From the NCBI RefSeq assembly GCF_000331535.1, contig NZ_AMZN01000027.1, forward strand, positions 58,092 through 122,091: a DNA stretch of 64,000 nucleotides, given 5' to 3'. Position 1 is the first letter of the stretch. Each line of letters begins with the position of its first letter. The translations under genes were made by a program, and so were the position numbers. Positions 17,415 to 25,916 of the stretch are shown piece after piece. The notes beneath the pieces were generated by a model. That model was given only the letters and a program-made list of their open reading frames with translations. It was not told the origin of the DNA and searched no databases. Source of the DNA: Fulvivirga imtechensis AK7 (GTDB taxonomy: Bacteria; Bacteroidota; Bacteroidia; Cytophagales; Cyclobacteriaceae).

Positions 17415-18677
17415 ATGCCTCAGACAACTACAGGTAGAATTACAATAGATAACATATTGGCTGCAGCGGAGAACCTGAAAGGTATTGCCATCAGGACTCC
17501 GCTGATGCCTAACCCTCACCTTTCAGAGCGATATGGTGCCAATATTTTGTTGAAAAGGGAGGATTTGCAGGTGGTGAGGTCCTACAAGATCCGTGGGGCA
17601 TATAACAAGATCCAAAGCCTTTCTGAAGAGCAACTGAAGAATGGTGTAGCCTGTGCCAGCGCTGGGAATCACGCCCAGGGTGTGGCATTAGCTTGTAGTA
17701 AAAAGAAAATAAAAGGTACCATCTTCATGCCTTCGCCAACTCCAAGTCAGAAGGTGAACCAGGTGAAGATGTTTGGAAAGGAGTACGTGAAGGTTGTACT
17801 AACAGGGGATACCTTCGATGATGCCTTTCATGAAGCCCTGAAATTCTGTGAAGAAGGAGACGTGGCTTTTATTCCTCCTTTTGACGATGAAAAAATAATT
17901 GAAGGACAAGCCACTGTAGGCAAAGAGATCATTGAAGATAGCCATGAGTCTATTGATTATCTGATACTACCCATTGGTGGGGGAGGACTTGCTGCGGGAT
18001 TGGCCAGTTATTTCAAAGTACTCTCTCCTTCAACAAAAATCATTGGTGTAGAACCGGCCGGTGCCCCGGCTATGAAAGTTTCCATAGAAAAAGGAGAGGT
18101 GGTCACCTTAGATAATATCGATAAGTTCGTTGATGGTGCGGCTGTGAGAAGAGTTGGAGACATTACTTTTGAAATATGTAACGAGCTCTTGGATGAAGTA
18201 ATTACGGTATCCGAAGGGCAGGTATGTGGGGAAATTTTGCGTCTTTATAATGAGCAGGCGATAGTTGTAGAGCCAGCGGGGGCATTAGCAATTACGGCTT
18301 TGCAATCGTTACGAACCGATATAAAAGGGAAGAATGTAGTATGCGTTGTCAGTGGTAGTAACAACGATATTACCCGTACCATGGAAATAAAGGAGAGGTC
18401 CCTTTTGTACGAAGGGCTTAAGCACTATTTCATTGTCAATTTTCCGCAACGAGCCGGAGCTTTACGCGAGTTTCTGATAGACGTATTGGGACCTGATCAT
18501 GATATTACCCATTTCGAATATTCAAAGAAGAACAGTAGGGAGCAAGGCCCAGCGCTTATTGGCATAGAGCTCCAAAACAGAGATGATCTTCAACCTCTGA
18601 TGGATCGTATGGCCACCAAAAGGTTCAAGTTTGAGTACGTCAATGATCAGCCTCAGCTTTTTCATTATTTGATTTGA
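17415..18677 (+). CDS. ilvA: Threonine ammonia-lyase (threonine dehydratase), biosynthetic
   Basis: PLP enzyme that deaminates threonine to 2-oxobutyrate, the entry to isoleucine synthesis. The PLP lysine is Lys58 in VVRSYKIRGAYNK; ASAGNHAQGVA and the glycine loop PIGGGGLAAGLASYF bind the cofactor. At 420 residues it carries one C-terminal ACT-like domain (from about 335: HYFIVNFPQRAGALREFLI) rather than the two of the ~510-residue enterobacterial form. Such single-domain forms are still considered allosteric. It is separated from ilvC by a 212-bp gap with a dispersed repeat, so it may be transcribed separately. Confidence 0.93.
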   Translation: MPQTTTGRITIDNILAAAENLKGIAIRTPLMPNPHLSERYGANILLKREDLQVVRSYKIRGAYNKIQSLSEEQLKNGVACASAGNHAQGVALACSKKKIKGTIFMPSPTPSQKVNQVKMFGKEYVKVVLTGDTFDDAFHEALKFCEEGDVAFIPPFDDEKIIEGQATVGKEIIEDSHESIDYLILPIGGGGLAAGLASYFKVLSPSTKIIGVEPAGAPAMKVSIEKGEVVTLDNIDKFVDGAAVRRVGDITFEICNELLDEVITVSEGQVCGEILRLYNEQAIVVEPAGALAITALQSLRTDIKGKNVVCVVSGSNNDITRTMEIKERSLLYEGLKHYFIVNFPQRAGALREFLIDVLGPDHDITHFEYSKKNSREQGPALIGIELQNRDDLQPLMDRMATKRFKFEYVNDQPQLFHYLI

Positions 18678-18766
18678 TCGAACTTGTTGCTGTCTGTATA
18701 TTTGGCTTGTAAATATTTTTTAATTAACTGATTTGATGAAAGATAAATGGAACAAAATAAAATTAA

Positions 18767-18799
18767 TAAATCCGCCCATATTATGAAAAGGCGGATTTA
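18767..18799. terminator. Terminator between convergent ilvA and protease genes
   Basis: TAAATCCGCC (18767-18776) pairs perfectly with GGCGGATTTA (18790-18799) around a 13-nt loop in A/T-rich DNA. It is placed to end transcripts from both sides. Confidence 0.65.
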
Positions 18800-18841
18800 C
18801 TAATTTGTTAGTTCCAGTTGAGGAAACGTTTTGCTCTATTG

Positions 18842-20014
18842 TTAAGGGCATATTTCTCCTGGCTGGGGTGATCGTCCCCACTGAAGTACTGAAATTGTTT
18901 TGCTTTCTGCACCCGCACCACTAATGGTAACAGTACCGAATCTGGGCTCACAGAGCTGATAATTTTGCCCTACATTTATTGTGAATGATCCATTATTCGT
19001 TCCACTTGCAGGTGATACCGATATCCAGAAACTGTCATCAGTGACCGTCCATGAAGTGTTGGAACTAACTGTGATGGTTTTGCTGCCTGATAAATTGGAA
19101 AAATTGACTGAAGTAGGAGATACACTTAAAGTGGCATTGGGAGGAGGAGTCTGATCTGAATATAAATATTTTAATGCAGTCACATCATAGTTGCTAAACT
19201 GTCCGCTCACATACGAGTTAAAACATGACAGCATCACTGAGCTCATATCTATGTTGGTATTGGAGGGAGTGCCAGGAATATGAACTGCGCCATAACCGGC
19301 ATCTCCTTCATTGCCCCCTGAACCGCAGGAAAGCGACCTGTTGAAATAATCAGTATGCCGAAGTCCAATACAGTGACCAATCTCATGGATAAGTACGTGT
19401 CTGGTTACAACTGTTCCATAGTTGCTTGTACCAGACTGTATGTATACAGTATGATATGGATTTCCTCCTGAAGGAAAACCAGCCATACCTCCTCCAGCAC
19501 CCGATGATCGGTATACTACAATATCATAATTGGATGTATTTGTGCCAAAAGCCAAGGTGAAGGTTAGATTCAAATTTAAGTTATTGTAGCTTTGCACTGC
19601 CATTTCTAAAGCGGTTCGCATGGTATTATCGAGATAGGTACTGTTGCTGCCACTACCATAATATCCTAGTACCTTAATTGTTCTCGGTGCATTAACCAGA
19701 TTCCATGTATGATATTGTTCTGTGGTTGGTCCATCACCCAGATCAGCAAGCATAGCTTTAAATTCTTTGGGGGATATCATGATATCATTTTCCAAAATGT
19801 AGAAATGCTCCAAATCTTGAGTGATGGGGTTAATTACTTTTTCGGATCGAATATCACTTGCGTCAAATCCGAGTTTATAAAACTGAGACTTAAGTGCATC
19901 AGTAATTTCAAGTCGATCTTCCTGGGGCTCTATGCTATGGTCTTCTGTACAGGAGATCATAAAAACATGCAGGAGGGTAAATGCTCCCAGTAATAGGATT
20001 TTGATCATTTTCAT
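18842..20014 (-). CDS. Secreted M57-type zinc metalloprotease with C-terminal BACON domain
   Basis: A 390-residue lipoprotein with a hydrophobic leader and Cys22 in FMISC. The catalytic motif HEIGHCIGLRHTD starts at His210 (ligands His210, His214 and His220, base Glu211). It belongs to the M57 dual-action HEIGH metallo-peptidase group. A downstream Met (SSVML, about residue 262) fits the metzincin Met-turn. Residues ~295-380 form a BACON-like beta domain (ATLSVSPTSVNFSNLSGSKT), often a carbohydrate- or mucin-binding module in Bacteroidota. It is transcribed alone, divergently from pbpC. Its substrates are unknown; release of glycopeptides for the nearby N-glycan locus is only a speculation. 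Confidence 0.82.
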   Translation of the reverse strand: MKMIKILLLGAFTLLHVFMISCTEDHSIEPQEDRLEITDALKSQFYKLGFDASDIRSEKVINPITQDLEHFYILENDIMISPKEFKAMLADLGDGPTTEQYHTWNLVNAPRTIKVLGYYGSGSNSTYLDNTMRTALEMAVQSYNNLNLNLTFTLAFGTNTSNYDIVVYRSSGAGGGMAGFPSGGNPYHTVYIQSGTSNYGTVVTRHVLIHEIGHCIGLRHTDYFNRSLSCGSGGNEGDAGYGAVHIPGTPSNTNIDMSSVMLSCFNSYVSGQFSNYDVTALKYLYSDQTPPPNATLSVSPTSVNFSNLSGSKTITVSSNTSWTVTDDSFWISVSPASGTNNGSFTINVGQNYQLCEPRFGTVTISGAGAESKTISVLQWGRSPQPGEICP

Positions 20015-20110
20015 AATAGCTGGTTTTTTGGGTTAGAAATTAATTTCACCGAGAAGTTACGTAAAGGTGGACGTTAAAAGAATCCCCGAAACTGGTCATT
20101 TTTTTCTTTA

Positions 20111-22555
20111 ATGGTTTGTTGGTACACGTGCAGTAGTGCACTGCACGTTACTTTTTATTTTTATACAGCAGTTAATTTCTCTATTTTGCATATTGTGCAG
20201 CAACACCTGAAAAAATATAAGCTTTACTTAAGTGTCTCCATTGGCATTGTTGTGCTGGTGATGTACTATTTCTTATTAACTCAACCATTGTTTCAAGATC
20301 CATACTCAACGGTGATAGAAGCGAAGGATGGCCGCCTTTTAGCCGCTACTATTGCCAGTGATGGTCAATGGCGTTTTCCTGAAATGGATGCCGTGCCGGA
20401 AAAATTTGAGAAAGCGCTCCTTTATTTTGAGGATGAAAATTTTCACTATCACCCCGGAGTTAATCCCTTTTCTCTAGCCAGGGCAGCCTGGCAAAATCTT
20501 CAGGCAGGGAAAGTAGTAAGTGGAGGTAGCACCATCACCATGCAGTTGGTCAGGCTGAGCAGAAAGGATAAGCCACGTACGCTGTGGCAAAAGCTGGTGG
20601 AATTGGTGTTGGCTACCCGTGTAGAACTCGCTTATTCTAAGGAAGACATATTGGCTATGTATGCCTCTCATGCACCATTTGGAGGTAATGTAGTGGGGCT
20701 AAATGCAGCCACCTGGCGATATTTCAACCGGGAACCGTATGACTTGTCATGGGGAGAAGCCGCATTGCTTGCCGTGCTGCCTAACAGCCCCGCACTCATA
20801 CACCCGGGAAGAAACCGTGGCGAATTAGAGGCGAAAAGAAACCGCTTGCTGAACAAATTGCAGGCTGTAGGTATCATAGACTCGCTTACTAACCAATTGG
20901 CACAGTCGGAATCTATTCCTGACGAACCGGTACCACTTCCACAGTTAGCTTCGCATTTACTGACCAGAGTTGTCAATGACGGAAAGAAACAGCAGAGAGT
21001 GCAAACAACGATAGACGCAGGGTTGCAACAAAAGGTGAACACCATATTGGCGAGCCACCATCGTTTTTTAAAAGCCAACGAAGTACATAATGCTGCTGCT
21101 ATCGTGGCAGATGTCAATTCGGGGCAGGTTCTGGCCTATGTAGGAAATGTACAGGAAGCAGGATATGATCATAACAGTCAGGTCGATATAATTACGGCAG
21201 CCAGAAGCACGGGAAGTATTTTAAAGCCTTTTTTGTACGCAGCTATGTTGGATGAAGGACAGTTGTTGCCTTCAATGCTGATTGCTGATGTGCCGGTATT
21301 TATCAACGGCTTCGCACCAAGGAATTTTTCTAAATCGTATGATGGCGCCGTACATGCTGATCGTGCACTGGCTCGGTCCCTTAATGTTCCGGCTGTTCAA
21401 ATGCTTAGGGAATATCGCTATGAAAAGTTTCATAGGCTGTTGCAAGAGTTGGGTATGGCCACACTTCAACATTCGGCGGATCATTATGGATTGGCTCTGA
21501 TACTAGGAGGCGCAGAGGGAAGTTTATGGGATATTGCAGGTATGTATGCAGGTATGGCCAGAACTTTAAACCATTATAACCAGCATTTTGATAGCTACAG
21601 GTATCACGATAGCAACTTCCGCCCGCTTAGCTACACAGGTGATCTGTCTACTCAGGAAAGAAGTAAAACCGGGTTGTTAAGTGCCGCATCTATTTTTCAC
21701 ACCCTTAATGCCTTACTAGAGGTGTACAGGCCAAATGAGCAGATGTCATGGAAAATGTTTGACTCTTCTCAGAAGATTGCCTGGAAAACCGGAACGAGCT
21801 TTGGGTACCGTGACGCATGGGCAGTAGGTGTTACATCAAAATACGTGGTAGGGGTGTGGGTTGGAAATGCTGATGGAGAGGGCCGACCTGGACTAACGGG
21901 TATTGATGCAGCGGCACCGATTATGTTTGACATATTTGACCTTTTCCCCCAATCTAAGTGGTTTGGCGCACCTATGGATGAAATGATGAAAATACCCATA
22001 TGTCGTGCTAGTGGTTATAAGGCATCTGAAATTTGCGATATCATTGATACACTAAATATTGTAAAATCCGGATCACGAACGCAACAATGTCCATTTCATC
22101 AATTAATACACCTTGATCAGACCGGCTTGAGAGTTAATTCTGATTGTCAGCCTGTTGCTAAGATGTCTCACAAAGCCTGGTTTCTTCTGCCTCCTGTACA
22201 GGAATACTACTACAGATCGAAAAATCCATCCTATAAAAAGGTGCCACCATTTCGTGGCGACTGTGGAAGTAGCAATGAAACTGTCGCTGCGATGGAATTG
22301 ATCTACCCTAAACCCCATTCTGTAATATTTATTCCGAAGGAATTGGATGGCACTGCCGGTAGTGCAGTGTTTGAGGTGGCACACCGCCATGCCGAAAAAA
22401 CAGTGTTCTGGCATTTAAATGATGAGTTTATTGGCAGTACAAGTCGTATTCATCAGATGATGATTAATCCAGGAGCCGGTAAGTACAGACTTACACTTGT
22501 TGATGAGGAGGGGCAATCAGTGACTCAGCCATTTGAAGTTATTTCTGAAAGATGA
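20111..22555 (+). CDS. pbpC: Penicillin-binding protein 1C (bifunctional glycosyltransferase/transpeptidase)
   Basis: Inner-membrane peptidoglycan polymerase. A signal anchor (LYLSVSIGIVVLVMYYFLL) is followed by a GT51 domain with YFEDENFHYHPGVNPFSLAR and VSGGSTITMQLVRLSR. The transpeptidase domain has Ser369 (SxxK, RSTGSILKPF), SLN (RSLNVPA) and KTG (KTGTSFGYRD). A PBP1C-type C-terminal beta domain (from about 730, LIYPKPHSVIFIPKEL) follows. The ATG at 20111 gives an odd Cys/Tyr-rich leader of about 25 residues. TTG at 20186 or GTG at 20195 would give the spacing seen in E. coli PbpC and may be the true start. It is monocistronic, and a dispersed repeat follows. Confidence 0.92.
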   Translation: MVCWYTCSSALHVTFYFYTAVNFSILHIVQQHLKKYKLYLSVSIGIVVLVMYYFLLTQPLFQDPYSTVIEAKDGRLLAATIASDGQWRFPEMDAVPEKFEKALLYFEDENFHYHPGVNPFSLARAAWQNLQAGKVVSGGSTITMQLVRLSRKDKPRTLWQKLVELVLATRVELAYSKEDILAMYASHAPFGGNVVGLNAATWRYFNREPYDLSWGEAALLAVLPNSPALIHPGRNRGELEAKRNRLLNKLQAVGIIDSLTNQLAQSESIPDEPVPLPQLASHLLTRVVNDGKKQQRVQTTIDAGLQQKVNTILASHHRFLKANEVHNAAAIVADVNSGQVLAYVGNVQEAGYDHNSQVDIITAARSTGSILKPFLYAAMLDEGQLLPSMLIADVPVFINGFAPRNFSKSYDGAVHADRALARSLNVPAVQMLREYRYEKFHRLLQELGMATLQHSADHYGLALILGGAEGSLWDIAGMYAGMARTLNHYNQHFDSYRYHDSNFRPLSYTGDLSTQERSKTGLLSAASIFHTLNALLEVYRPNEQMSWKMFDSSQKIAWKTGTSFGYRDAWAVGVTSKYVVGVWVGNADGEGRPGLTGIDAAAPIMFDIFDLFPQSKWFGAPMDEMMKIPICRASGYKASEICDIIDTLNIVKSGSRTQQCPFHQLIHLDQTGLRVNSDCQPVAKMSHKAWFLLPPVQEYYYRSKNPSYKKVPPFRGDCGSSNETVAAMELIYPKPHSVIFIPKELDGTAGSAVFEVAHRHAEKTVFWHLNDEFIGSTSRIHQMMINPGAGKYRLTLVDEEGQSVTQPFEVISER

Positions 22556-22610
22556 GTTGTTTTTAATGATCTATTACTGAAACAATTTCAGTGAGAAAAT
22601 TCCAATGTGA

Positions 22611-22704
22611 TGTCTCTGGAAACACCAATGTCTGCGTTACGCTCGTCCCAAAAAATGCTCCTCCCGACAATTGCACGACCACTTAGGGTTTTTCTTACAA
22701 ACAA
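22611..22704. repeat. Dispersed 3'-flanking repeat, copy A
   Basis: This segment aligns with 63381-63540. Shared blocks include TGCGTTACGCTCGTCCCAAA (TGCGTTACACTCGTCCCAAA in the other copy), ATGCTCCTCCCGACAA and CCACTTAGGGTTTTTCTTAC. It starts 55 bp after the pbpC stop. The 63-codon ORF over it is not considered a gene. Confidence 0.75.
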
Positions 22705-22817
22705 CTATGTAGCATTTAATCCGGGTGTAAAAGCTTATTTGTATAAAAAAATAATGAGCTGGTTATATTATTTAAATTTTATTATATTTAGTAGTTGAAA
22801 TTTTTTAAACTTAGGAC

Positions 22818-24047
22818 ATGTTAAGCCATTTTTTAATTAAGAGGTTAAGGTTCGTGCCTCTTGTTGCATTTATAGTAGCAGCTCCCCTTTATGCAGCTTT
22901 TGCAATAGGGTCAAATACAGAGCCGGAGTCCAAAGAAGCAAGCTATGTAGTAATAGGAGCATTCGCCTATCATAATAATGCTATCCGATTCACGGCTTAT
23001 GCCCGATCGAAAGCTCTTAATGCCAGTTATGCGATAAACCCCAACCGGAATCTTTATTACGTTTACATTTTTGAATCTGATGATGTACATAATGCCATTC
23101 GGGAAGTGCATAAGATTCGCTCAATCAGTGAATTTAGGGACGCATGGGTTTATACAGGGGTGTTGGGCGAAGCGGGGAAGTCGCCTGAAGTGGTAGCTAC
23201 TGAAGTAATTGAAAAGGTTGAAGAAGACATAACTGATGACGTGGTGGTTGAAGAAACTGTTAGTGAGGTAAATGAACCAGCGCCAAGTGATTCAGTTGAT
23301 GCCGCACCGGCAAACCTGGAAAAAGAGGAGGGATTTCATTACTTATACTTTAACACTATAAATGTTAAGAATTATAAAGAGGTAAAGGGAAGAATTAAAG
23401 TAATAGATCCTGAGAGAGCTAAGGAGCTTTCTTCTGAAAAATCTCATGAGCTGGTAAAGCTTCGTGATCCTAAAAACGGTACTGGCCGAGTAAAGTTGTC
23501 AACGGATATCTTTGGATTCAGGGAAGTACAGCATGTTATTGATCTGGATGACCCGGTGACTGATACTACTAAAGCTTTCGTGGATATGATCGGTGATTCA
23601 ATTATTGTAAATTTTGAATTGCAGCGGTTTAAGAAAGGTGATGTTCTGGTAATGTATAACGTATACTTTTTTATTGATGCTGCCATCATGAAGCCGGAAT
23701 CTATATATGAACTGAATAGTCTACTGGATATGCTTCGTGAAAATGAAAGGCTGAAAGTAAGAATTCATGGCCACACCAATGGTAACTCACACGGCAAGAT
23801 AATTTATCTGAATAAAGAGGATAAAAACTTCTTTAGCCTTGATGCAGCACATCACGAAAGTACAGGAAGTGCAAAGAAACTATCTCTGCAGAGGTCGTAT
23901 ACCATTCAGCATTGGCTCATAGAGCAGGGTATAAAAGAAGAACGGATGGAAATCAAGGGCTGGGGTGGTAAAAAAATGCTTTATGACAAGCATGACCCTC
24001 AGGCACACAAAAATGTACGTGTTGAAATAGAAATAGTGGAGGATTGA
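22818..24047 (+). CDS. OmpA-family envelope protein with SPOR-like N-terminal region
   Basis: A 409-residue exported protein with an N-terminal signal segment (VPLVAFIVAAPLYAAFA). Residues ~40-115 resemble a SPOR-type fold (SYVVIGAFAYHNNAIRFTAY, later YYVYIFESDDVHNAIREV), and an acidic linker follows (about 125-170). The C-terminal ~130 residues from about 278 are OmpA-like (YFFIDAAIMKPES, LKVRIHGHTNGNSHGK, ERMEIKGWGGKKML), with a ~25-residue insertion after the HGHTNG motif. The OmpA domain should bind peptidoglycan in the periplasm. This combination occurs in Bacteroidota gliding/T9SS-associated proteins, but no such partner is adjacent. It is convergent with the next gene and has no clear operon. 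Confidence 0.78.
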   Translation: MLSHFLIKRLRFVPLVAFIVAAPLYAAFAIGSNTEPESKEASYVVIGAFAYHNNAIRFTAYARSKALNASYAINPNRNLYYVYIFESDDVHNAIREVHKIRSISEFRDAWVYTGVLGEAGKSPEVVATEVIEKVEEDITDDVVVEETVSEVNEPAPSDSVDAAPANLEKEEGFHYLYFNTINVKNYKEVKGRIKVIDPERAKELSSEKSHELVKLRDPKNGTGRVKLSTDIFGFREVQHVIDLDDPVTDTTKAFVDMIGDSIIVNFELQRFKKGDVLVMYNVYFFIDAAIMKPESIYELNSLLDMLRENERLKVRIHGHTNGNSHGKIIYLNKEDKNFFSLDAAHHESTGSAKKLSLQRSYTIQHWLIEQGIKEERMEIKGWGGKKMLYDKHDPQAHKNVRVEIEIVED

Positions 24048-24198
24048 TTTTAATAGGCTTTGCACTTGTTTTTTATTTTGATTGAGCCTGTTCTCAAATA
24101 GTTGCTTTTTCAAGGGTTTTACATCAGAATATACCCTTGGAAAGGCTGAAATCCGTCCTTTCTTGTTTTTTGGAGCTTTTTGCTGAGTTAAAACCTTC

Positions 24199-25896
24199 TC
24201 ATATCGAAATTTTCAATACTCCATATGCCTTATTTTTCTTGCTTGGCCTTATTGTATACTCGCTGATCCCTGCAGGGATGATAAAAGACTCGGCAAAATG
24301 TACAATAAAGGGTTCAAATTGCCCATCTGGACTTTCAACTATTGCTTCCTCGCCTTCGATCAGGTTAAGTACTTGTACGCAGTTGTTGGTCTTTTGAAGA
24401 ATTGGTTCTTCAAACCACATCCTCTTAATATTCAGCAGATCACCCTTTTGGTTAAGTATTTCTTCACGATATGCGGTAGTCAATGGTGTGGCCTGGTTAT
24501 AATAACGGCTGTCTATATCACCCGATGATAAAATATTGCTTGTCAGCTTTTTTACTTCTTCGCTGTATAATGACCGCGAACTTTCATCTAATTCGAGGAG
24601 GTCATCAGGAAGTTTAAAAGTGAATATTTCAGGAGCAGCGCTGATCTTGAGGATCATGGAATTGTTGCCGTGGCTATGGGCTATGCCTGCAGGGATGTTG
24701 ATGTGATCGTGCCGCTTTAGTAAAATGGAATTCAGCAACTTATCCAACGCCACTTTGCTGATCGTATTATCCTTGTTGAGAAGGCTTTTCAGGTCTTCTG
24801 GGATTATAGATTTTTTGAATCCCATTCGCAATTTCGCCTCGGCAGTGGTATCCATAACATAAAACGTCTCACACTGACTCAGGTAAAAACCGAAGTTATC
24901 TTTCAGGTAATCAATTCCGGGGCACGCAAACAGTTTCTCCTGGGTGCCGTCCAGGGTGTCGATAAATACCATTCGGATAGGTAACTCAGAGCCAAAGTGG
25001 TTGTACACTGTTTCTCCAAGCAGTTTTTTTGGGGCAGCATAGATCACGTTGATGGATGGCACTTCGATGAGGCATTCGCTGATCTTGAAAAGCACATTAT
25101 TTTCTTCTGCGACACAATTGAATACCCAGGAAAACTCCTCCTCCCTGGGTTCAGCGGCCCTTTGATCCCAAAGCTCAGGGTCGTAGAAAGGTGCCGTAAA
25201 AAATGGCTGTGTGGTAGCCTGAAGGATAGCCTCTCTAATGATCTCCCCGGAAGCCAGCTTCGGTTTTTCCCAGTTGTTGGTCTCAAGATAATAGTCACAC
25301 TGGCTTAAAAGCTGTTTCTTTATTTTATCGCAGATCTTCCAGTCGATAAAATAGCTCCACCGGTACTGCTGTTCAAATGCCGCTTGGCTATTGGAAACAC
25401 CTATATTGGAAACATCGTGTCGCTTAAATCGCTGTAGTATTTCCCAACGCGACATATCGGCATATACCAGGATGTCGGGTATACATATTTTGCTGGCACC
25501 CACACCAAAGATCAGTACTATCCCTTCCTCTATAAACTCGATATTTTGTCTTAGCGCCTGGAGTTTGTTCTGGTCGAAATATTCTTCAATGTCATGGGTG
25601 GAAGCAGAGGCGGAGAAAGGCATCCTCGATAGGTCTTTGGTGCATTGCCGGGTGATCTCATCTTCATCTTTAAATACATCCCTGGAAGTACAGGTGGCAT
25701 TTACAGGAAGCCTCTTTTTAAGCTCTCTCAGGTTAATATCTTCATAGGTGCCCTGGTAACATTCCACAGTGATGATAATTTTCCTGCTGCGTAGCGATTT
25801 GATCTTGCTGTTCAAAGCATCGGCAATTTTATTCCACCCTTCCCAGCATGAGCGGGATTGACTTTGAACTTCGATGTATGGCTTTTTATTTCTCAT
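24199..25896 (-). CDS. manA: Class I mannose-6-phosphate isomerase, long form with degenerate kinase-like N-terminal domain
   Basis: Expected to convert mannose-6-P to fructose-6-P. The C-terminal half is the cupin isomerase: KRHDHINIPAGIAHSHGN has the metal-binding histidines, followed by ISAAPEIFTFKLPD, and FIIPAGISEYTIRP lies at the end. The N-terminal ~250 residues resemble a nucleoside-kinase fold (IIITVECYQGTYED, DILVYADMSRWEILQRFKR), but the P-loop position ECYQGTYE lacks GKS/T, so ATP use is unlikely. The total of 565 residues exceeds ordinary ManA (~320-390). It is the last gene of the deoR-GH92 operon (20 bp after a GH92 gene), where it would process the mannose freed by the alpha-mannosidases. 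Confidence 0.8.
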   Translation of the reverse strand: MRNKKPYIEVQSQSRSCWEGWNKIADALNSKIKSLRSRKIIITVECYQGTYEDINLRELKKRLPVNATCTSRDVFKDEDEITRQCTKDLSRMPFSASASTHDIEEYFDQNKLQALRQNIEFIEEGIVLIFGVGASKICIPDILVYADMSRWEILQRFKRHDVSNIGVSNSQAAFEQQYRWSYFIDWKICDKIKKQLLSQCDYYLETNNWEKPKLASGEIIREAILQATTQPFFTAPFYDPELWDQRAAEPREEEFSWVFNCVAEENNVLFKISECLIEVPSINVIYAAPKKLLGETVYNHFGSELPIRMVFIDTLDGTQEKLFACPGIDYLKDNFGFYLSQCETFYVMDTTAEAKLRMGFKKSIIPEDLKSLLNKDNTISKVALDKLLNSILLKRHDHINIPAGIAHSHGNNSMILKISAAPEIFTFKLPDDLLELDESSRSLYSEEVKKLTSNILSSGDIDSRYYNQATPLTTAYREEILNQKGDLLNIKRMWFEEPILQKTNNCVQVLNLIEGEEAIVESPDGQFEPFIVHFAESFIIPAGISEYTIRPSKKNKAYGVLKISI

Positions 25897-25916
25897 ATTA
25901 CATAAGTCTGATCACA

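Noticed and set aside
22607..22798. 63-residue ORF
   Set aside because: It lies on a dispersed repeat and shows no domain or conserved feature.
24137..24397. 86-residue plus-strand ORF
   Set aside because: Mostly antisense to the mannose-6-phosphate isomerase gene; no domain.
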